In this document: one piece after another, positions 5,069 through 7,310 of the stretch | Numbering within the stretch: position 1 is the first letter of the stretch | Layout of the letters: every line of letters begins with the position of its first letter | Assembly: GCA_020848015.1 (NCBI GenBank) | Contig: JADLBA010000303.1 | Coordinates: 1-7,310, forward strand | Direction: 5' to 3' | DNA from: Crocinitomicaceae bacterium | Lineage (GTDB): Bacteria; Bacteroidota; Bacteroidia; Flavobacteriales_D; Sanyastnellaceae | Length of the DNA: 7,310 nt | Position numbers and translations under genes: made by a program | Notes under the pieces: generated by a model | The model's database searches: none | The model's input: only the letters and a program-made list of their open reading frames with translations | What the model was told of the DNA's origin: nothing

Positions 5069-7069
5069 ATGAGTTTGAACGCTAAAATACCCGATGGTCC
5101 ACTAGACCAGAAATGGACGAAGTATAAAAATACGGTTCGTCTTGTCAATCCTTCTAACAAAAGAAGCATTACTGTAATTGTCGTAGGAACCGGCCTCGCG
5201 GGGTCATCTGCTGCTGCTTCTCTTGCTGAAATGGGGTACAAAGTAAAAGCATTTTGTTTTCAGGACAGCCCTCGCCGTGCGCACTCTATCGCCGCTCAGG
5301 GGGGTATCAATGCTGCGAAGAATTACATGAACGACGGCGACAGTGTTTATCGCCTTTTCTACGATACAGTTAAAGGTGGCGACTACCGCTCGCGTGAGGC
5401 CAACGTACACCGGCTTGCCGAAGTGAGTGGGAATATCATTGACCAGTGCGTGGCACAGGGTGTCCCATTTGCAAGAGATTACGGCGGATTGCTCGACAAT
5501 CGCTCCTTTGGAGGAACGCAGGTTTCGCGTACCTTTTATGCAAAAGGACAAACGGGCCAGCAATTGTTGCTCGGAGCTTATTCCGCACTGAGTCGTCAGA
5601 TCGGAAAAGGAAATGTTGAAATGCTCAACCGCCACGAAATGCTCGATCTCGTTGTGGTAAATGGAAAAGCGCGTGGAATCATTGCCAGAAACCTTGTCAC
5701 CGGCGAATTAGAACGCCATTCTGGTCATGCAGTAGTACTCTGCACGGGGGGTTATGGCAACGTTTTCTTTCTTTCTACCAATGCTATGGGTTCCAACGCT
5801 ACTGCTGCATGGAAAGCCCATCGCCGGGGGGCATTTTTCGCCAATCCGTGTTTTACACAAATCCATCCAACCTGCATTCCGGTGAGCGGAGAACATCAGT
5901 CGAAGCTGACGCTGATGTCTGAATCGCTTCGCAACGATGGCCGTATCTGGGTTCCCAAATTTAAAGAGGACGCAGAAGCTATTCGTACAAAAAAAATAAA
6001 ACCTACCGCTCTTCCGGAAGAGAGGAGAGACTATTATCTCGAACGCCGCTATCCCGCTTATGGACACCTTGTTCCTCGCGACGTCGCCTCGCGTGCGGCT
6101 AAAGAAAGATGCGATGAGGGTTTTGGTGTGAATGCTACCGGCCAAGCGGTATATCTCGATTTTTCATCTGCCATTCAGCGCTATGGAAAAGGCGAAGCGA
6201 GTGTTAAAGGTATTCACAACCCTACGCAGGAACAGATTACCGAATTCGGAAAAAAAGTTGTAGAGGAAAAGTATGGTAACCTTTTTCAGATGTACGAGCA
6301 GATCGTTGCCGAAAATCCCTACGAAACTCCGATGATGATCTATCCTGCGGTCCATTATACCATGGGCGGTTTGTGGGTAGATTATGAACTGATGACCAAT
6401 ATTCAGGGCTGTTATGCCTGTGGTGAAGCGAATTTCAGCGATCATGGTGCTAATCGCCTGGGCGCATCTGCACTGATGCAAGGGCTTGCCGATGGATATT
6501 TTGTATTGCCCTACACCATCGGAAACTACCTCGCTGATGAAATTCGCACCGGCACGATTGCAACCGATACTGCAGAATTTGATGAGGCAGAAAAGAATGT
6601 GAGAAATAAACTCGATGCTTTTTTCAAAACGAAAAGTACGCAAACAGTTGATTTTTTTCATAAAAAACTCGGCCATATCATGTGGGAAAAATGTGGTATG
6701 GGAAGGAGAAAAGAGGGACTACAGGAAGCTATCAATGAAATCAGGCAATTGCGCGATGAATTTTATCGCGAAGTGAGAGTTCCGGGATCGGCAAAAGGAA
6801 TGAATCAGGAACTGGAAAAAGCAATGCGCGTGGGAGATTATATGGAATTGGGAGAATTGATATGTATTGATGCGTTGAACAGGAATGAGTCGTGCGGCGG
6901 CCACTTCCGGGAAGAATACCAGACGGAAGAGGGCGAAGCACTCAGGCAGGATGATCAGTATTGCTATGTCGCTGCCTGGGAATTTTCAGGCGATCCTTCC
7001 GCACCGAAACTGAACAAAGAAAATATTGTCTTCGAAAATATTAAAGTATCTGCAAGGAGTTATAAATAA
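5069..7069 (+). CDS. sdhA: Succinate dehydrogenase / fumarate reductase flavoprotein subunit
   Basis: 666 residues, full length for the Bacteroidota type. It oxidises succinate to fumarate on FAD and hands electrons to SdhB. The FAD-binding Rossmann motif is VIVVGTGLAGSSAAASLAEM (36-55). AHSIAAQGGINAA (71-83) carries His72, the expected site of covalent FAD attachment. Active-site residues seen in the family are present: His267 in TQIHPTC (263-269), Glu285 in LMSESLRNDGR (282-292), the catalytic Arg337 in VPRDVASRA (335-343), His429 in AVHYTMGG (427-434) and the substrate-binding Arg463 in GANRLGASALMQG (460-472). The helical C-terminal domain runs from about 505 to 610 and ends in SCGGHFREEYQTEEGEA (608-624). 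Nothing suggests truncation or loss of activity. Sequence does not decide the direction of the reaction. The gene lies between sdhC (21 bases) and sdhB (38 bases) in one operon. Confidence 0.97.
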   Translation: MSLNAKIPDGPLDQKWTKYKNTVRLVNPSNKRSITVIVVGTGLAGSSAAASLAEMGYKVKAFCFQDSPRRAHSIAAQGGINAAKNYMNDGDSVYRLFYDTVKGGDYRSREANVHRLAEVSGNIIDQCVAQGVPFARDYGGLLDNRSFGGTQVSRTFYAKGQTGQQLLLGAYSALSRQIGKGNVEMLNRHEMLDLVVVNGKARGIIARNLVTGELERHSGHAVVLCTGGYGNVFFLSTNAMGSNATAAWKAHRRGAFFANPCFTQIHPTCIPVSGEHQSKLTLMSESLRNDGRIWVPKFKEDAEAIRTKKIKPTALPEERRDYYLERRYPAYGHLVPRDVASRAAKERCDEGFGVNATGQAVYLDFSSAIQRYGKGEASVKGIHNPTQEQITEFGKKVVEEKYGNLFQMYEQIVAENPYETPMMIYPAVHYTMGGLWVDYELMTNIQGCYACGEANFSDHGANRLGASALMQGLADGYFVLPYTIGNYLADEIRTGTIATDTAEFDEAEKNVRNKLDAFFKTKSTQTVDFFHKKLGHIMWEKCGMGRRKEGLQEAINEIRQLRDEFYREVRVPGSAKGMNQELEKAMRVGDYMELGELICIDALNRNESCGGHFREEYQTEEGEALRQDDQYCYVAAWEFSGDPSAPKLNKENIVFENIKVSARSYK

Positions 7070-7074
7070 TACCA

Positions 7075-7092
7075 CTCTTCATCACGGAAGAG
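7075..7092 (+). other. Small hairpin between sdhA and sdhB
   Basis: CTCTTC (7075-7080) and GAAGAG (7087-7092) form a perfect 6-base stem with loop ATCACG, five bases after the sdhA stop and 15 bases before the sdhB start. There is no T run after it, so it is not a standard terminator. It might affect mRNA processing or balance between subunits, or be chance. Confidence 0.3.
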
Positions 7093-7107
7093 CAATACGA
7101 TTTTAGT

Positions 7108-7310
7108 ATGGAAAATGAAATGAATCTGACGCTGAAAATCTGGAGGCAGAAAAGCAGTGCAGAACAGGGAAAAATAACTGAATACAAGATCGGCGGAATA
7201 TCGCCCGATATGTCGTTTCTCGAAATGCTCGATGTGCTGAATGAAGGGCTGATGGCGAAGGGCCAGGAGCCGGTGGCGTTCGATCACGATTGCCGGGAAG
7301 GCATCTGCGG
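7108..7310 (+). CDS. sdhB: Succinate dehydrogenase iron-sulphur subunit, C-terminus missing
   Basis: 67 full residues are present from the ATG at 7108, then the window ends. SdhB carries [2Fe-2S], [4Fe-4S] and [3Fe-4S] clusters that link the flavin in SdhA to the haem and quinone in SdhC. What is visible is the N-terminal ferredoxin-like domain: strand MNLTLKIWRQ (5-14), KITEYKI (22-28), the helix MSFLEMLDVLNEGLMAKG (35-52), then VAFDHDCREGICG (56-68), where Cys62 and Cys67 are the first two [2Fe-2S] ligands. The other ligands lie beyond the window. An in-frame ATG at 7120 is a possible later start that would shorten the protein by four residues. It is the third gene of the sdh operon, 38 bases after sdhA. 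Confidence 0.94.
   Translation, partial: MENEMNLTLKIWRQKSSAEQGKITEYKIGGISPDMSFLEMLDVLNEGLMAKGQEPVAFDHDCREGIC

Noticed and set aside
5204..6676. Several minus-strand open frames of 143-170 residues across sdhA
   Set aside because: They are antisense to a clearly coding, conserved gene and show no recognisable motifs.

Overview
The window looks like a piece of a Bacteroidota chromosome. The evidence is a succinate dehydrogenase locus of the b558 type in the order sdhC-sdhA-sdhB, near-consensus Bacteroidota -7 promoter elements (TAnnTTTG-like) in front of two genes, A/T-rich leaders without clear Shine-Dalgarno sequences, and small exported proteins with Gly-rich linkers typical of that phylum. 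I cannot name the genus from the sequence alone.

Left part (1-2397, all minus strand): reading in the direction of transcription, an AraC-type regulator, a two-domain SAM-dependent methyltransferase of the Methyltransf_2 type, and a membrane-anchored c-type cytochrome whose C-terminus lies outside the window. Gaps are 76 and 22 bases, so one transcript is plausible. The substrate of the methyltransferase cannot be read from the sequence.

Middle part (2398-4357, plus strand where coding): a 415-base intergenic region with one good promoter element leads to a small intact exported protein (signal peptide, tail-fibre-like linker, Gly run, Lcl_C/DUF1566-like C-terminus). After it comes a decayed gene for a glycine-rich surface protein. 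Its reading frame can be followed from 3641 to the stop at 4112 only by passing through several single-base losses. A 245-base leader with short direct and inverted repeats and a recognisable Bacteroidota promoter follows.

Right part (4358-7310, plus strand): the sdhCAB operon. SdhC is a five-helix cytochrome b anchor, SdhA is a full-length flavoprotein with the FAD-binding and active-site residues in place, and SdhB begins at 7108 and is cut by the window edge just after the first two cysteines of its [2Fe-2S] motif. The three make respiratory complex II (or a fumarate reductase running in reverse), coupling succinate/fumarate to the quinone pool.

I did not find a convincing new defence, mobile or RNA-based system. 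The parts most worth a second look are the decayed glycine-rich gene with its one-directional frameshifts, the small exported protein next to it, and the repeats upstream of the sdh promoter.
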